A stretch of 64,000 nt of DNA from Hedera helix (GCA_947179155.2 OX359266.1:46986039-47050038); one strand, 5' to 3'; shown: positions 49,101 to 60,919, counted from the first letter of the stretch. The notes: a model not told the origin generated them from the letters alone. Program-made: numbers and translations.

Positions 49101-50273
49101 TATCTGGCCTGGAGGAAGTAAAGATATCATCTTCGACAGAACCAACCTTACTTCTCATAGACATAGCTGGGTACGTAGTTTATGTTTAAAAGAAATAAAT
49201 TTGTAGAACTCCTAACAGGATGCATCATGGAAATAAATCAAAACTAAATCACCTAATTGTTTGCAAGAATAAAAGCCAACACAATCATCATATGAAGATT
49301 GTCCCTATAAAATTTCCATATTTTCTATTTGTTCACTCTTTATTTGAAGCTGGAAGGGAGAAGAGGCACCTGTAACATAAAGGTGGTGGACACTTGCTGA
49401 GAGACCCGTCACCCACTTTGTTTATCAAAATCATAATTCGCATAAACTTTAGAAAGTATATGAATCTCAAGAAGGAATGAAGTGGTTTCAGTATCCTTAC
49501 GTTTCTGAGCGTATATGACTGAATACAAGGGTTACTGTTCTGTTGTTTTTTTAGTTGTGACATGGAAGAAAAGAAGGATGAAGAAGATAGCACGCTAAAT
49601 GAGGGCGAAGCCGCAGTTGCTATAGCCCACGCAAAAAGACTTGTCCACAGTGGAGTCCGAGCTGCTGATATTGGAATAATTACCCCATATGCAGCACAGG
49701 TACAATAAATACTAGTTTGATGAAGGCCTTCTAGTCATGAAGTCAATAGCTTCGCAAATAGAAACTATATTCTAAAGTCAAGGTCCTGCATACTAGCTGA
49801 TGTCTTTTGTTAATCTTTTGGTCTTTCTTCTAATTGCTAATTGCTAATTGCTAGTTGCTATTTGCTATTGTAGGTTGTATTACTGAAGATGTTGAGAAGC
49901 AATGAAGACAAGTTAAAAGAAATTGAAATTTCAACAGTTGACGGTTTTCAGGGTCGGGAGAAGGAGGCCATTATCATTTCGATGGTTAGATCAAACTCAA
50001 AAAAAGAGGTACGGTTTCTGAGTTAAGAACATTGGATGGTCAAAAATTCCATTTACATTTTGACATCAACATCATAGCTTAAAAACAAATCTATATCAGG
50101 TAGGGTTTCTGAGTGACCGCAGGCGAATGAATGTTGCTGTGACTCGAGCAAGGAGACAGTGTTCTCTTGTCTGTGACACAGAGACCGTAAGTAGTGATAA
50201 ATTCTTGAAGCGATTGATTGAATATTTTGAGGAGCATGGTGAATATATGAGTGCGTCTGAGTATCAAAATTAA
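43158..50273 (+). CDS. SMUBP-2/IGHMBP2-like superfamily 1 DNA/RNA helicase
   Basis: Fifteen exons: 43158-43256, 43935-44039, 44142-44210, 44722-44811, 44893-44976, 45374-45538, 46233-46420, 47036-47108, 47729-47782, 47908-48165, 48640-48846, 49067-49170, 49555-49699, 49874-50008, 50100-50273. Phases close to 649 residues. Helicase motifs: Walker A GPPGTGKTT (222-230), DEAAQ (379-383), GDHLQLPP (403-410), QYRMH (445-449), TVDGFQGREK (568-577), RRMNVAVTRARR (600-611). These define the Upf1-like SF1B group, ATP-driven 5'-3' helicases on DNA and RNA. The length matches the plant protein At2g03270. The R3H and AN1 zinc-finger tail of animal IGHMBP2 is absent. All introns are GT-AG. Its role in the plant is not evident from the sequence. 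Confidence 0.95.
44407..44435. repeat. Poly-T/poly-G tract in helicase intron 3
   Basis: Twelve T followed by seventeen G. A homopolymer stretch of this kind is also prone to sequencing length error. Confidence 0.9.
45883..45917. repeat. C-run and CCCCAA repeats in helicase intron 6
   Basis: Twelve C, an A, then CCCC blocks separated by AA: four CCCC blocks with three AA spacers. The complement is a run of GGGGTT units and can form a G-quadruplex. Confidence 0.9.
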
Positions 50274-50449
50274 CAAGCAAGAAAATTCCTGGGAGGCCTG
50301 CTGCTTTCCTGGGGCATCATCTGTCTATCTATTCGCTGCTATTGGGGACAGGAGCTTTCTGAGACAACATATTGCTTATAGCGGAAATTAGATTGAAATC
50401 TTGTTGAAAGAAGTTTTTTCAGTGTCTTGAAGAGACAAGTTACCTTTTT

Positions 50450-50488
<39 letters not shown>

Positions 50489-50975
50489 CTTGCTTCACAT
50501 ATTCTTTGCTCGACAGTATGCAGTTTATACAAACACCATTACCTTTTGTTATATATTATATTTATTACCCACAAGTTTATGTATATTTGTTGTGTTGATG
50601 ATATAATAGCAATGCTACACTAGCTACTTTACCTGATTTTAAAATTGGTCAATAGGAAATAGGATATGACCCCCAGTCAAGATTGGCTCCAAGTAGTCTA
50701 TTCTCTTTATAGGAAGTTTAGCTGGGATGTCATAATGCAGTGAGCGAACCAACTAATTATGACTGGATGGTTGCTTTTTCTTATGATGTTTTGATCTTCT
50801 GATCAACTTATGAGGGGAAGCAGATGATGCTTTATGCAGCAATCATCATCAAAATTAAACTGTTTAGAGGGATAATGTAAAATTCTTAGAGAGATTCCCC
50901 ATCCTTCACCTTTCAAGCAATGGAAGATGATATAATTTCAGGTAATTTTAAGGGTTTTACTTGTGTTGAAATGTA
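50274..50975. other. Helicase 3' region
   Basis: Probable 3' untranslated region and short spacer up to the solo LTR. No gene seen. Confidence 0.5.
50453..50484. repeat. TA microsatellite behind the helicase gene
   Basis: About sixteen TA units in the probable 3' untranslated region. Confidence 0.9.
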
Positions 50976-50980
50976 TAGAA

Positions 50981-53900
50981 TGTAAGACCCCGAATTTTAT
51001 GAAATACAAAATTTAATTTTTCTTCATATATATATTTTTTTGAAACAGTAATTGGTTAAATCGATAAAGTTAAAAGTTAAGGATGTTATGTGCAAATTTT
51101 ATTTTGTCGGACAATATTCGCTTTGTCGGGGAATATTCGTTTGGTCGGGGAATATTCGTTTGGTCCGACGGCGCCGAAATAACAAATTATTGGTGGACCC
51201 CACATCGGAATATTTGTCGGATATAGAAAACGACAGAAATAACCTTTTTAAATAAAAATAGTCAACGGAACTGTTAAAATACCGGTGATAAAAGAATAGT
51301 AGCATACGATAGTTATTGGTATTTTCTGTAGCACTCGGTACTCTATAGTAACACACGGTATTGCATAGTGTCTCATATTTTTGGTCTGATAATTGACACC
51401 GTAACTGTTACGCATCATTTCATCGATAATTGTCACTGCATAATATTTTATATTATCAATTCAATAATTGTTGTTACACAGTATTTTGCATTATTGATTT
51501 AATAATTGTCATTACACTGTATTTTATATCATTGAGTCAATAATTGTTGTTGCACTGTTTTTAAAATTATTGAACCTAATAATTGTCACAGTAACATATG
51601 CACAGTAATTCACATTATTGAATCAATAATTGTCATTACACAGTAACGTATGCTTTATTTTACATTATTGTTATCTCTATTATGATGTTATTTAAACAGT
51701 TGTATTTCATTAATTTATTGACTTGATATCTAAGAGCTAACTATACTGTATTTATAACAATTAGTCATAATAATTGAATTGATAAAGTTATTTGTTTATA
51801 ATATAAAGTTAGGTGATTATTAGGTGATATGAAATGAATGGTGTAGATTAAAGTGTGAATTATTGTTGAATAATTGAATTGATTTGTTTATAATATAAAG
51901 TTAGGTGATTATTAGGTGATATGAAATGAATGGTGTAGATTAAAGTGTGAATTATTGTTGAATAATTAAATTGATTTGTTTATAATATAAAGTTAGGTGA
52001 TTATTAGGTGATATGAAATGAATGGTGTAGATTAAAGTGTGAATTATTGTTGAATAATTGAATTGATTTGTTTATAATATAAAGTTAGGTGATTATTAGG
52101 TGATATGAAATGAATGGTGTAGATTAAAGTGTGAATTATTGTTGAATAATTAAATTGATTTGTTTATAATATAAAGTTAGGTGATTATTAGGTGATATGA
52201 AATGAATGGTGTAGATTAAAGATAATATAATATTTGAAATGGATGGTGTAGATTAAAAGATGATCTTTAAATGAATGGTTTAGATTAAATGAATGATAAG
52301 ATTTTTGGCTATAAATAGAAGTCTTAACTTAAGGATTTTTCATAAACTTCCTTACTTGTTCTTTCTTTCTCTCTCTAAATACTTCTTGTGAAAGTTCTCT
52401 CTAAGTGTGCTTAAGTCATCTTGAGTATTTGTGAAGATCTATAAGTATACGTGTACTGTTCAAGTTAATCAACCTCATTTAAATCAATATCCAGTCACGT
52501 GTTGAAGTAAGGGATACCATCTTTTTCATCTTCCATTATTCAAACATACTATGGTAAGGGATTATCATTATTTGATTCTCGATAATAATATTGTTTATTC
52601 CTTACTCATAAGACGTGCCTTTTATTTCCATGTATTAAATTGTGGGAATAACCTTACGGAGCGGATTGCCGCCTGTTGGTGAATAACCTTTCGTATTCAT
52701 TCATTATTAATCTCTGAGAATAACCTTACGGAGCGGATTGCCGCCTGTTTGGTGAATAACTCTTTGTACTCAAATTCTATTAAATTGTGGGAATAACCTT
52801 ACGGAGCGGATTGCCGCCTGTTGGTGAATAACCCTTTGTATTAATTTCCTTCACCTTTTGTTAATCAAACCTGCTACGGTAAGGGATATTATTTTCTTTC
52901 ATACTCCTAAATCGAAATTTATTATGGAACTATTGCTTCTATAATTCCTGAAAATATTATATGTTCCATAATAGTTGAACTTCATTATTTCAACTGAACC
53001 TTCCTATTTACGTGAACCTTTCTATTGAATTGTAACCGTTATTCTGAACTGTGGATCTTGAATATCATTTTTAAATTTCACTCCACATCATGTTGACAAT
53101 TTGGACATTATTTGAATCTGTACAAAGTAAACTTCCGATACTTATTGTTATCCTATTTCTTCTGTTCATCATTTATATCATTCTAATCATCAAAAAATCA
53201 AGCTGTTGTGAATATCTGTGGCCGGGGGCACAGATGTGATATATTTGTTGAACAGATGATAGGTTAAAGGCGATATAATAGGTTAAAGGCGATACATCTG
53301 TTCGGTGTCTTTTATGGCACGTGGTGAATGTTCTCTTTGGCCCGTAGTGCAAAGATGAACTGTTGTTTGGTATGATTATGACCAAAGGCTGAATCTGGTA
53401 TAATCATGACCGTTGGTGCTATATTGAATATCTTTGGCCCGTAGTACAAAAATGAACTGTTGATGTGCATGATTATGATCAGGAACTGTGAATTTGTATT
53501 ATCTTGACTAATGATATTTCAGATGATAAAAGTTGATGATGTTTTTCCTAAAAAGAGAACCGAGTGGACATTATAGTCTGCATTATTCTTCTAATAGATT
53601 ATTCATTCCGCTGATATTATTGATCTGAACGTTGTTTAAGAATTTAACTGCAGTTTTTGATATAAACCTTTTAGTCTATTGTATTCTATCAAGAACTCAA
53701 CTGTTGAAGACTAATGATAATTTATTCGTCATTATCTTAGTCATGATATTCTTTACTGGGCTATTTGAGCTCACCATTTCTTTTGTTCCATTGTTTTTCA
53801 ACAGGAGATGAAAACATAACAGGGTCTAGCCGGGGAATGGAGTGAGGGTCCGAGGAATAGTTATCATAGTCTTCACGTTTTGTAAAATAGTGTGGCAATA

Positions 53901-54030
53901 ATAGTGAAGACTTAGTTGTGTATTATTATACACTGTATTGTTGTACGTTGTGCTTTGTTGTAATAATTTTGTTGTAGTCTTTTGACGACTCAAGTTTGGG
54001 CTGTGTGGGCCCAGATTTGGGGGCGTCACA
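50981..54030 (+). mobile_element. Solo LTR of the gypsy family, plus strand
   Basis: Begins TGTAAGACCCCGAATTTT and ends GGGGGCGTCACA; flanked by the 5-bp duplication TAGAA (50976-50980 and 54031-54035). It is 3050 bp, 261 longer than the intact LTRs. The excess is explained by two extra 92-bp units (184 bp) and an extra segment of about 77 bp near 51478-51555. It is very similar to the intact LTRs, so closer to them than the minus-strand solo LTR. It carries the TATA box at 52310-52317. Confidence 0.95.
51794..52250 (+). repeat. 92-bp tandem repeat, five units, in the solo LTR
   Basis: GTTTATAATATAAAGTTA recurs at 51794, 51886, 51978, 52070 and 52162, a constant 92-base step. Confidence 0.95.
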
Positions 54031-54035
54031 TAGAA

Positions 54036-54659
54036 CCTCAAATTTTACACCTTCTCACCCCTCGGAAACATTATAAGGTTCACTTTCTATTTGCTTAATC
54101 CCTGTTGTTGCCTTGCTGGTGTTTAGACCTGAAAATTTATTTGGTGCTGCTAGAGGTAAATTACATCCAAATAGTCATTCTATGAAAAATATTTATGTAT
54201 TAGTTTTTTAATAGGTAATTTTGGCCCCAAGAATAGGGATTGGGATTAAATCTTCAACTCTAGTTTTGATCTGATGATCAAGTATATTGAATAACACACT
54301 TTTAGTTTCATTCCCCAACTGCTTATGTATAGTCCTCAGTTGAACTAAGAATATTATGTGTTGTAAAGGTGTCCTTTCTACATGGCTCGGTAATTTAGTT
54401 AGAACTGAAACAAAGAAAGATGTTGATATAGAAACTATTCATTTAACTCTAAATGTAACTACATAGATGAAATGTTGGAAGCACTAATACATTGGCTAAA
54501 GAATATGCTATTTATGCATATGTTACTTGTATAGTTATCACAATGATCTCTCTCATGCTGTATTAATGCTACTCTCCTCAAGTCTCTTTTTCCTCAGAAT
54601 GCTGATGGCTAGACCTTTCATCATCTGAATTATGCTCCTTTGTAACTAGGTTCTACTTT
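54036..54659. other. Spacer behind the DREB2F gene
   Basis: Probably holds the 3' untranslated region of the minus-strand AP2 gene. No other gene recognised. Confidence 0.5.
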
Positions 54660-55499
54660 TTAAAAGTTCCAAATTGTAGTAGTAAAACTTGGCTCATCAT
54701 TGATATTGTAAGCCTGGAAGCTGTTAAATTCTGCTCTTTGATGATCCTCTACTTGATGCATTTCACTCGGCATGTCCCAGTTTAAACTTTTATCGGCAAA
54801 TGCTGCAACTTTTTCATCATCAGTTAAAGAAGTTTCAAGTTCTGTTAAATTACTAGACGCCTCACCTGCATCTGGCTGATCATTGTTTTTCAGTATACCC
54901 AGCTGCTGAAGAAACTCGTTCAGATCAAGCTGAGGCTTCTCTCTATGATCTTCCAGTGTAGTTTCTGAGGAAAACTCCTCATCTTTAGCCTTAGTTTCAA
55001 GGTTTGCACTCACGCTAGGAGTTGCATTTTTTGGATGACTGGAGGATGAGCTAGATGTAGACAACCGAGAAAGCGCACCAGTTTTCTCGAGTTCTTGGAG
55101 CCTTTGATGAATAACATGAACACTGGGCTGCGCATTCAGATTTAGCAACCCACTGGCGGGGAAAAGTGAGATGGCTTTGTTGGAAGGAAACCATTTTAAC
55201 TTCTGCGATTTGTTTAAAGGGTTAATGTTTGTTCTCAAATGAGGTAAATTGAGGCAAGCATCTGGACCGTATAATGTTCTTGCAGCTTCATCATACGCCA
55301 CAGCTGCTTCTTTGGCTGTGGCGAAAGAACCCAACCAGATTCTGGTTCTCTTTTTAGGCTCCCTGATTTCGGCCACCCATTTGCCCCAAGTTCGCTGCCT
55401 AACTCCTCGGTACTCGCACGTAGCATTCTGAGGCCCGCCTTTGCCTCTTGTGGGGCCTTTCTTCCATGGCTTTAGTGAAGCCTGTCTGCTATTTTCCAT
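54660..55499 (-). CDS. DREB2F: DREB2F-type AP2/ERF transcription factor
   Basis: A single-exon gene of 279 residues. A basic nuclear-localisation-type N-terminus (KPWKKGPTRGKGGPQNA, 10-26) leads into one AP2 domain (about 30-87) with YRGVRQRTWGKWVAEIREP, the form typical of the DREB group, which bind DRE/CRT sites with core CCGAC. Outside the AP2 domain it shares with Arabidopsis DREB2F (At3g57600) the segment LNLNAQPSVHVIHQRLQELEKTG (starting about 119) and LDLNEFLQQLGIL (191-203). The C-terminal part is acidic and ends in an aromatic SFTTTIWNF, as expected of an activation domain. Members respond to dehydration or other stress, but the DREB2F branch is little studied and its role here is inferred. 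Confidence 0.93.
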   Translation of the reverse strand: MENSRQASLKPWKKGPTRGKGGPQNATCEYRGVRQRTWGKWVAEIREPKKRTRIWLGSFATAKEAAVAYDEAARTLYGPDACLNLPHLRTNINPLNKSQKLKWFPSNKAISLFPASGLLNLNAQPSVHVIHQRLQELEKTGALSRLSTSSSSSSHPKNATPSVSANLETKAKDEEFSSETTLEDHREKPQLDLNEFLQQLGILKNNDQPDAGEASSNLTELETSLTDDEKVAAFADKSLNWDMPSEMHQVEDHQRAEFNSFQAYNINDEPSFTTTIWNF

Positions 55500-55587
55500 A
55501 AATTGGTTTTGGTCGAAGAGAAGGCAAGTGAAGTAGATTATGTTGGTGAAGTGGGAGTGCAGTAGCTACTAGGAGTGAGGCGCGGGA

Positions 55588-55595
55588 TATGTATA
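55588..55595 (-). promoter_or_regulatory. Possible TATA box of DREB2F
   Basis: TATACATA on the minus strand, about 90 bp before the start codon, in the context CCTCTATACATATCCC. Confidence 0.45.
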
Positions 55596-55644
55596 GAGGG
55601 AGTGTGGTTTAAATATGGTCACGTTTGGAGACAGTTTTCAAGCA

Positions 55645-55650
55645 CACGTG
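55645..55650. promoter_or_regulatory. G-box/ABRE-like element upstream of DREB2F
   Basis: CACGTG in the context GCACACGTGACC, about 146 bp before the start codon. The core is bound by bZIP and bHLH factors and is frequent in ABA- and stress-responsive promoters. Confidence 0.45.
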
Positions 55651-56266
55651 ACCTTTGGAAATGAGTATTCCTGATCTTTAATTATAGATACATTTTGAAT
55701 ATTTTTTTTTGTTCAATTTATAAAATTCTAAATTTTAAAATAAATTTGGATTTCTGTACAAACAGTTATAATAATTACTATAAACTAACAAAAACATTTT
55801 GATGATTGTCATATTTGTGTTTTCAAGACTTTAATGAATTTTATATTAATTTTAAAATTTTTAGAATCCGCAGATTAACTTAAAAAATTAAAATACATCT
55901 TTAATTTTAAAACGGAGGTAGTAGGTTGCACTATGCACCGTGAATTTGTAATTTTAGTCATGTCATGCGTGTATCCTAATTTAAGAGTCCTCTTTTCTTC
56001 TCTCAATTTATTTTTTGGGAGTTCGGTGAATAATTACAAAGTGGGAAATCCACATTACTTTTCCAAGAGAATTTTTGTTTTGGTCGGTAAAATATTCTGA
56101 ATGGATAAGAAGAATATACACAATTTGATATTCCAGTTTGTGGAGGGAATACATATTTGTTTCTAACTCATTGTAATTTCATACTCCCTCCTTCCCACAA
56201 TACACACAGACTAAGATAATAAATTTATTCCTAACATACCCCTACTAAATTTTGAGGTTTTGGGTT

Positions 56267-56288
56267 GGGGGGGGGGGGGGGGGGGGGG
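56267..56288. repeat. Poly-G tract
   Basis: Twenty-two G in a row, preceded by TTTTGGGTT. Its length is likely to vary or be misread. Confidence 0.9.
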
Positions 56289-56773
56289 ACGAGCTAGAAG
56301 AGTATAAAGAAGGAAAACAAGACCACCTCACAACAATTTTGAGTTTCACGAGCTCTACTACCTCACATGTTTTCCTGACATTCACCACATAAATCCCGGG
56401 ACTCCCCCTAGCTATATTTCTCTCACATGCATTTTCATGGAGTGGAGACCCCAGGTCTGATTGTGCGTGTATACCAAGTTTCGAGCGTTTAGTTTTAAAG
56501 GCATTTAAGAATTTTGTCCAAAAAATGCACCTTATTCAGTCACAAACGGAGACGCATCCCACCAAAAACAGTGTAGCGCGTGTCCAAACGCACTCCTCCC
56601 AAAAGTACTTTACCGAACAGACCCTAAGATTCTACATAATGCTCAACTTACTTTTATTTCTGTGGTAGGAACTTTAATGATTTGCGCACATACATACCAT
56701 TTATGCCCATTAAGGAAAAAGATATAACCAGCTGTTAGCAGATCTTGATTTATCAAATTTACCAGATTCTCAG

Positions 56774-56977
56774 AGTTTGATTGCATCTTAATGTATTTTA
56801 ATAATTCACTTTTTAATATATCTTAACAATCTATATCTTTATAATACGAGATCCTCTGAATAGTTTAGACTCATATTTGTATCTTAACTATTCAAAAGAC
56901 TTTTTAATACAAAAATGTGAGTTGTTAAGATACATTAAGAGATGGACTGTTAAGATGCATTATGATACAATCAAACA
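56774..56977. mobile_element. MITE with imperfect terminal inverted repeats
   Basis: The left end GTTTGATTGCATCTTAATGT is close to the complement of the right end, GTTTGATTGTATCATAATGC. The inside also carries inverted words (TTAACAATC/GTTGTTAAGATAC). No target duplication is clear. The ends resemble the candidate element near 9711-10487. Confidence 0.55.
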
Positions 56978-58812
56978 CAACAAAAACTATCAGTTTTGAT
57001 ATGCATCTATACCCCCTATAAAGTTAGTAACAGAATCAAAGTTGTTTTTTTTGGAGATCAAAAAGGGTTAAAACTTACAACAAGGCATTTCAGTTTTTTA
57101 CCATTTCAACAGAAGCTTTTTTAGTTCATACTTCCTATACATTACAGTTTGATGAGATTTAGTGATTTACAATGCTTTTCAGTGTTTCTATATCTTCTTC
57201 TCGCTTAATTATTCTCATGCCACTTTACACACAAAAAAAACATACATACAAGCTTTCAAATCAACTTTTGCTCTCCACTTATTATGTCCAATAATTTAGG
57301 GATCCTAGCTATATGTATAATTATGTAATGATTAACTGAAAAAAAGGGTCATACATGAATTATCACATTCCAACTAAGTGCCCAAGAAATAGACTTGGAT
57401 AGCCTAGCTTATTCTTTATAATGAGTTATCATTTATAATAAAAGCCTAAATCAAGTAATTTATTTGAAGTAACTATCGTATGTCCAGTTAAAATAGAAGT
57501 ATCAACATCTTACTTCAGCTTAAATTATCAAGCTGCCAGGATAAATTTGCAAAAGTATAACAAGCTAAAGTAAACCTAACCATAATAAATAACCAAATAA
57601 AATGAAAGAAGATTTTATATATTGAATATGAAAATTCTTATCTACAAGCCTGTGAAATTTGAAAACCACCATTTTCCCAAGAAAAAAGGGTTGCAGTTAG
57701 TAAGAGACACAAACTCAACATGTAGAAACACAAGTCCTGGGGTAGGGGAATATGACAAACCAGAAAAACTAGGAGATCCGGCCGCACCGAACCAAACCAA
57801 CGTGTACGGGCAAAGTTCGTGCAGTGGCGGGCGGTTGTTCTTAGAACGAAAAAACCAAGTAACTAAGTAAGTTCGGTTGGCACTCAGTTTACCATAAACA
57901 ACTAAGTTATTTAATCGAAACCGAACTAATCAATTCGTATTATATATTGAATATATGTACACTATACTACACGAGGTTTATCCTCTACGCTCAGTCTCTG
58001 CTGCTGCTCCTCTCCTCACGTCCAAATCTAATCACGATGGACCATCTATTTCTCCTGAAGCAAACAGTTAAAGCGAGCAAAATATAGCCAACTGAATTGG
58101 TTGGCTTTGATGCTTATCAACACCCTTGGTTTAGGTTATTTTTCTTACATAAACTGCCAAAACAGACTGTATAACAGTACAACCCCTAGTACAGGGTCCT
58201 TATTTATTTTATTTTACTAAATTTTCTGAGAAAATTGTTGAGTCTTTTAATACACAAGGTTTAAATTAACCTCTACAATTTGAAATTATAGTTTCAATTT
58301 GGCAAAACACCAAACTTATCTTTTCAGGGTGCCTAAAGCTATTTTTGGGTAAGATCGACCATCACATCACTTAATTTTCAGAAAATACTTTCTAGAGAAA
58401 CAAAATTCTAATTTTCCATATACACACAAGTGAATCAATATGTATACAAGATTATCCACATAAATGCATTCATTGAGTGCAAGTTTCATTGTTTCTAGGA
58501 ATGGAACCACTGCAGTTCTCGTATTCAAAGTTCAACAGAAGCATTCTATTAAATGCATTGAACTTATAGTATCAAACATATCCATACAACTCCGAAATCA
58601 CCATAAAAACCTAGATTCGTCAATCCAACCAAAAGATACCCAACCATATATCTCAAAACTCCAACAAATTCTCCAAATTTATGTCTTTATTATTTGGAGA
58701 ACTCACAAAGATATAAACAACAAAACTCGGATCAATCAGAATTATTCTGATTTTTGTTTTGGGAGTACGTACGTCTATATATAACAAATTGAAAATTTAT
58801 TCCTTTTAAAGT

Positions 58813-59013
58813 CTACCTCGGGGAGCGAAAAAATGGGGCAAAGAGTCTGGAGAAAAGGAGGCGCAAACGAGGACCGAATCGGAGAGTGAAAACGCCGGTC
58901 TGGCGAAGAAGCTGCTCGACGGACGCCACGAAGAGGCTGAGACTTCGGATCGGCGGCACGTACAGCGTCAGTGGCACCGCCGAGAACGCTACGGCGAGGA
59001 ACAATTGCAGCAT
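58813..59013 (-). CDS. Small conserved plant membrane protein (66 residues)
   Basis: The frame starts at the ATG complementary to 59011-59013 and runs 66 codons. It opens MLQLFLAVAFSAVPLTLYVP, a membrane segment, followed by PIRSLSLFVASVEQLLRQ and a basic, hydrophobic C-terminus rich in Arg, Leu and Phe. I recall a widespread uncharacterised plant family with the same opening MLQLFFA..PLTLYVPPIRSLNLFVE, so I call it real. The frame is open for another 43 codons upstream to 59142, but that part looks like 5' untranslated region, and the family starts at the inner Met. Base composition is clearly higher in GC than the surroundings, supporting coding. Function unknown. Confidence 0.75.
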   Translation of the reverse strand: MLQLFLAVAFSAVPLTLYVPPIRSLSLFVASVEQLLRQTGVFTLRFGPRLRLLFSRLFAPFFRSPR

Positions 59014-59142
59014 TTTACCTTTTCCTTGTTTTATGTATACAGAGAGACTTGGAATTGAGTTTAGAACTTTCAAGTTGGAAGTGGTCGTAGTTAATTTTAG
59101 TAATTTTGAGGTCTTGTGAGGAAGAAACCCAACCCACCCCAC

Positions 59143-60890
59143 CTTCTACCTTTGTTTTATTCAACTATTTCTAATAACTGATATTTTTATAGTATTTTTG
59201 ATAGTCTTTTATATAAAAAAATTATTAAAAATTTATAGACATATGTCACGTAAGTATTTTATATTATTTTTATAATATTTTTTTAATATTTTTTTAAATA
59301 CAAAAATAACAACACAACTTTATGTAAAAGAAAAGTTTGTAATAATTTTAAAAATACGTTGAAAAATAGTGCTCTTTCTATTTCTATTCTATTGCCGACC
59401 CAACTGCTTATAATTTATTACACACAAATTTTATACTTATAATTTATTTTTTTAAGCAGTTAACTTTTATACTTATTATAAGACCTCTAAAATTTTCAGT
59501 TCAACAAAAGTCAATACTTATATTCCTTAACCAATTTTCCTGTTTAACAAGAAAATAAATAGTTATATTCCTTTTTTATTATGTCGGATTTATTTTAAAT
59601 AAATGTATATTATTTAGTATAAGGTAAAAGTACAAAAAAAGAAGAGATACAGTACATAAATGTATAATTTTTTGTATAAAAAATGATGAGATAAAGTACA
59701 TAAAGTGAAGAATAAATATGTCATTTACTTGAATCCATTAATATAAAAAAAATCAAAATATTTATCACTTTATAAAATCTTATAAGACCACTGAGAATAA
59801 ATTTAAAACTATTTTAATTTTTTTAATATGTGAAAAATATAATTTAATTATCTTTTGATTTTGAGGACAGAGAGTAATAAAATTGTAATTGTATACTTGA
59901 AATTAGTAGGAGCATTGATCCCATTTCCGGAATGAAGAAGACAAAATCAAATGAAAAATGCCAAAATCTGATCTCTTGAAGCAAGATTTCACATGTCCTA
60001 AGCGATAAAAATAATTATTCCAGTAGCAGCAGCATCCATCTGAACTCTATAAAGCTTTTGATAGAAGAATCTATGATTAGTGATAGCCTTTTCCCCACAT
60101 CCACACCCCAAATCATACTTTGGGGATTTGGATATATACCGCCATACCACATTTTCCCACGTCTTCCTGATAATTCACTAATCCACACCAACTACAGTAT
60201 GATATACCTAAACAAACAAATAGCCACTCATATCCATTTCAAGACCAGAAATTTATATTTAAATCTAAAAAAATAAAAAATTCTTAACATGTCATTACTT
60301 ATATTTTAAGTATGTTAAATATAATTCTTTCATTAATATTACATTTTTAACTAATATTTTAAGACCAATCTATCTCTCAAGAGTCCTTTCCTTACCCAAC
60401 AAATGCAAAAGACTGAAAATTTATAAACTAGTCCACTGTAGAGTTCATGACTACTTAAAATCTGATTTTAAAAGAATGCAGTTGCTTTCTTTTCAATGAA
60501 ACCTTTGCTCATCAAAACAGAAAGCTAACAACTGCCTATTACAGAGACCTTAGAATTATAATAATCGTAATTCAGTGAAAAATCACTTGCACTGGGCTTT
60601 TCTGTTTGGAGAAAACCCAGAAAATTTCTCATACTTTATAACTAGTGCTTTGAATAATTAACGACGCAGACAAGAATTTGTGACCTTTCTTCCTTCCCTC
60701 CTTCCCTCCTGCTCTGAAGCTTTTGCCTTCTTTAGACTTCGACTACCAGCGAAACCCAAAAATCAAAACATAATCTTATTTACCAGAATCTTATGTGTTT
60801 CATTGATCACAAAGAATGGTACGAAATGATTTGAATTTCACCGAGCAACCATATGATCAAGCTGCATTTGTTCAATCCATGAATGGCAAC
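59143..60890. other. AT-rich spacer and CCCH-gene 3' region
   Basis: No gene seen from 59143 to about 60500. The last few hundred bases before 60919 are likely the 3' untranslated region of the CCCH zinc finger gene. Confidence 0.5.
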
Positions 60891-60919
60891 ACCTGAGTCA
60901 TGGTTTCCCAACATTTCGA
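60852..60919 (-). pseudogene. Out-of-frame remnant of the conserved C-terminal tail of the CCCH protein
   Basis: Behind the stop codon, in another minus-strand frame, the sequence reads WIEQMQLDHMVAR and then a stop at about 60843. OXS2-type relatives end in a nearly identical WIEQMQLDQ tail. An intervening frame reads GNHDSGVAIHGL, which also looks related. At least one indel separates this tail from the main frame. Confidence 0.55.

Larger units (their letters stand above)
55660..58812. other. Intergenic spacer between DREB2F and the small membrane protein
   Basis: AT-rich with no gene that I can support. A Stowaway-like end CTCCCTCCTTCCC sits near 56183 without a matching right end. A MITE lies at 56774-56977. 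Around 57700-58060 the base composition is more even, but no frame has coding character. Confidence 0.5.

Noticed and set aside
57622..57870. 82-codon plus-strand frame
   Set aside because: No family recognised, no promoter and no splice sites. The local base composition alone can explain it.
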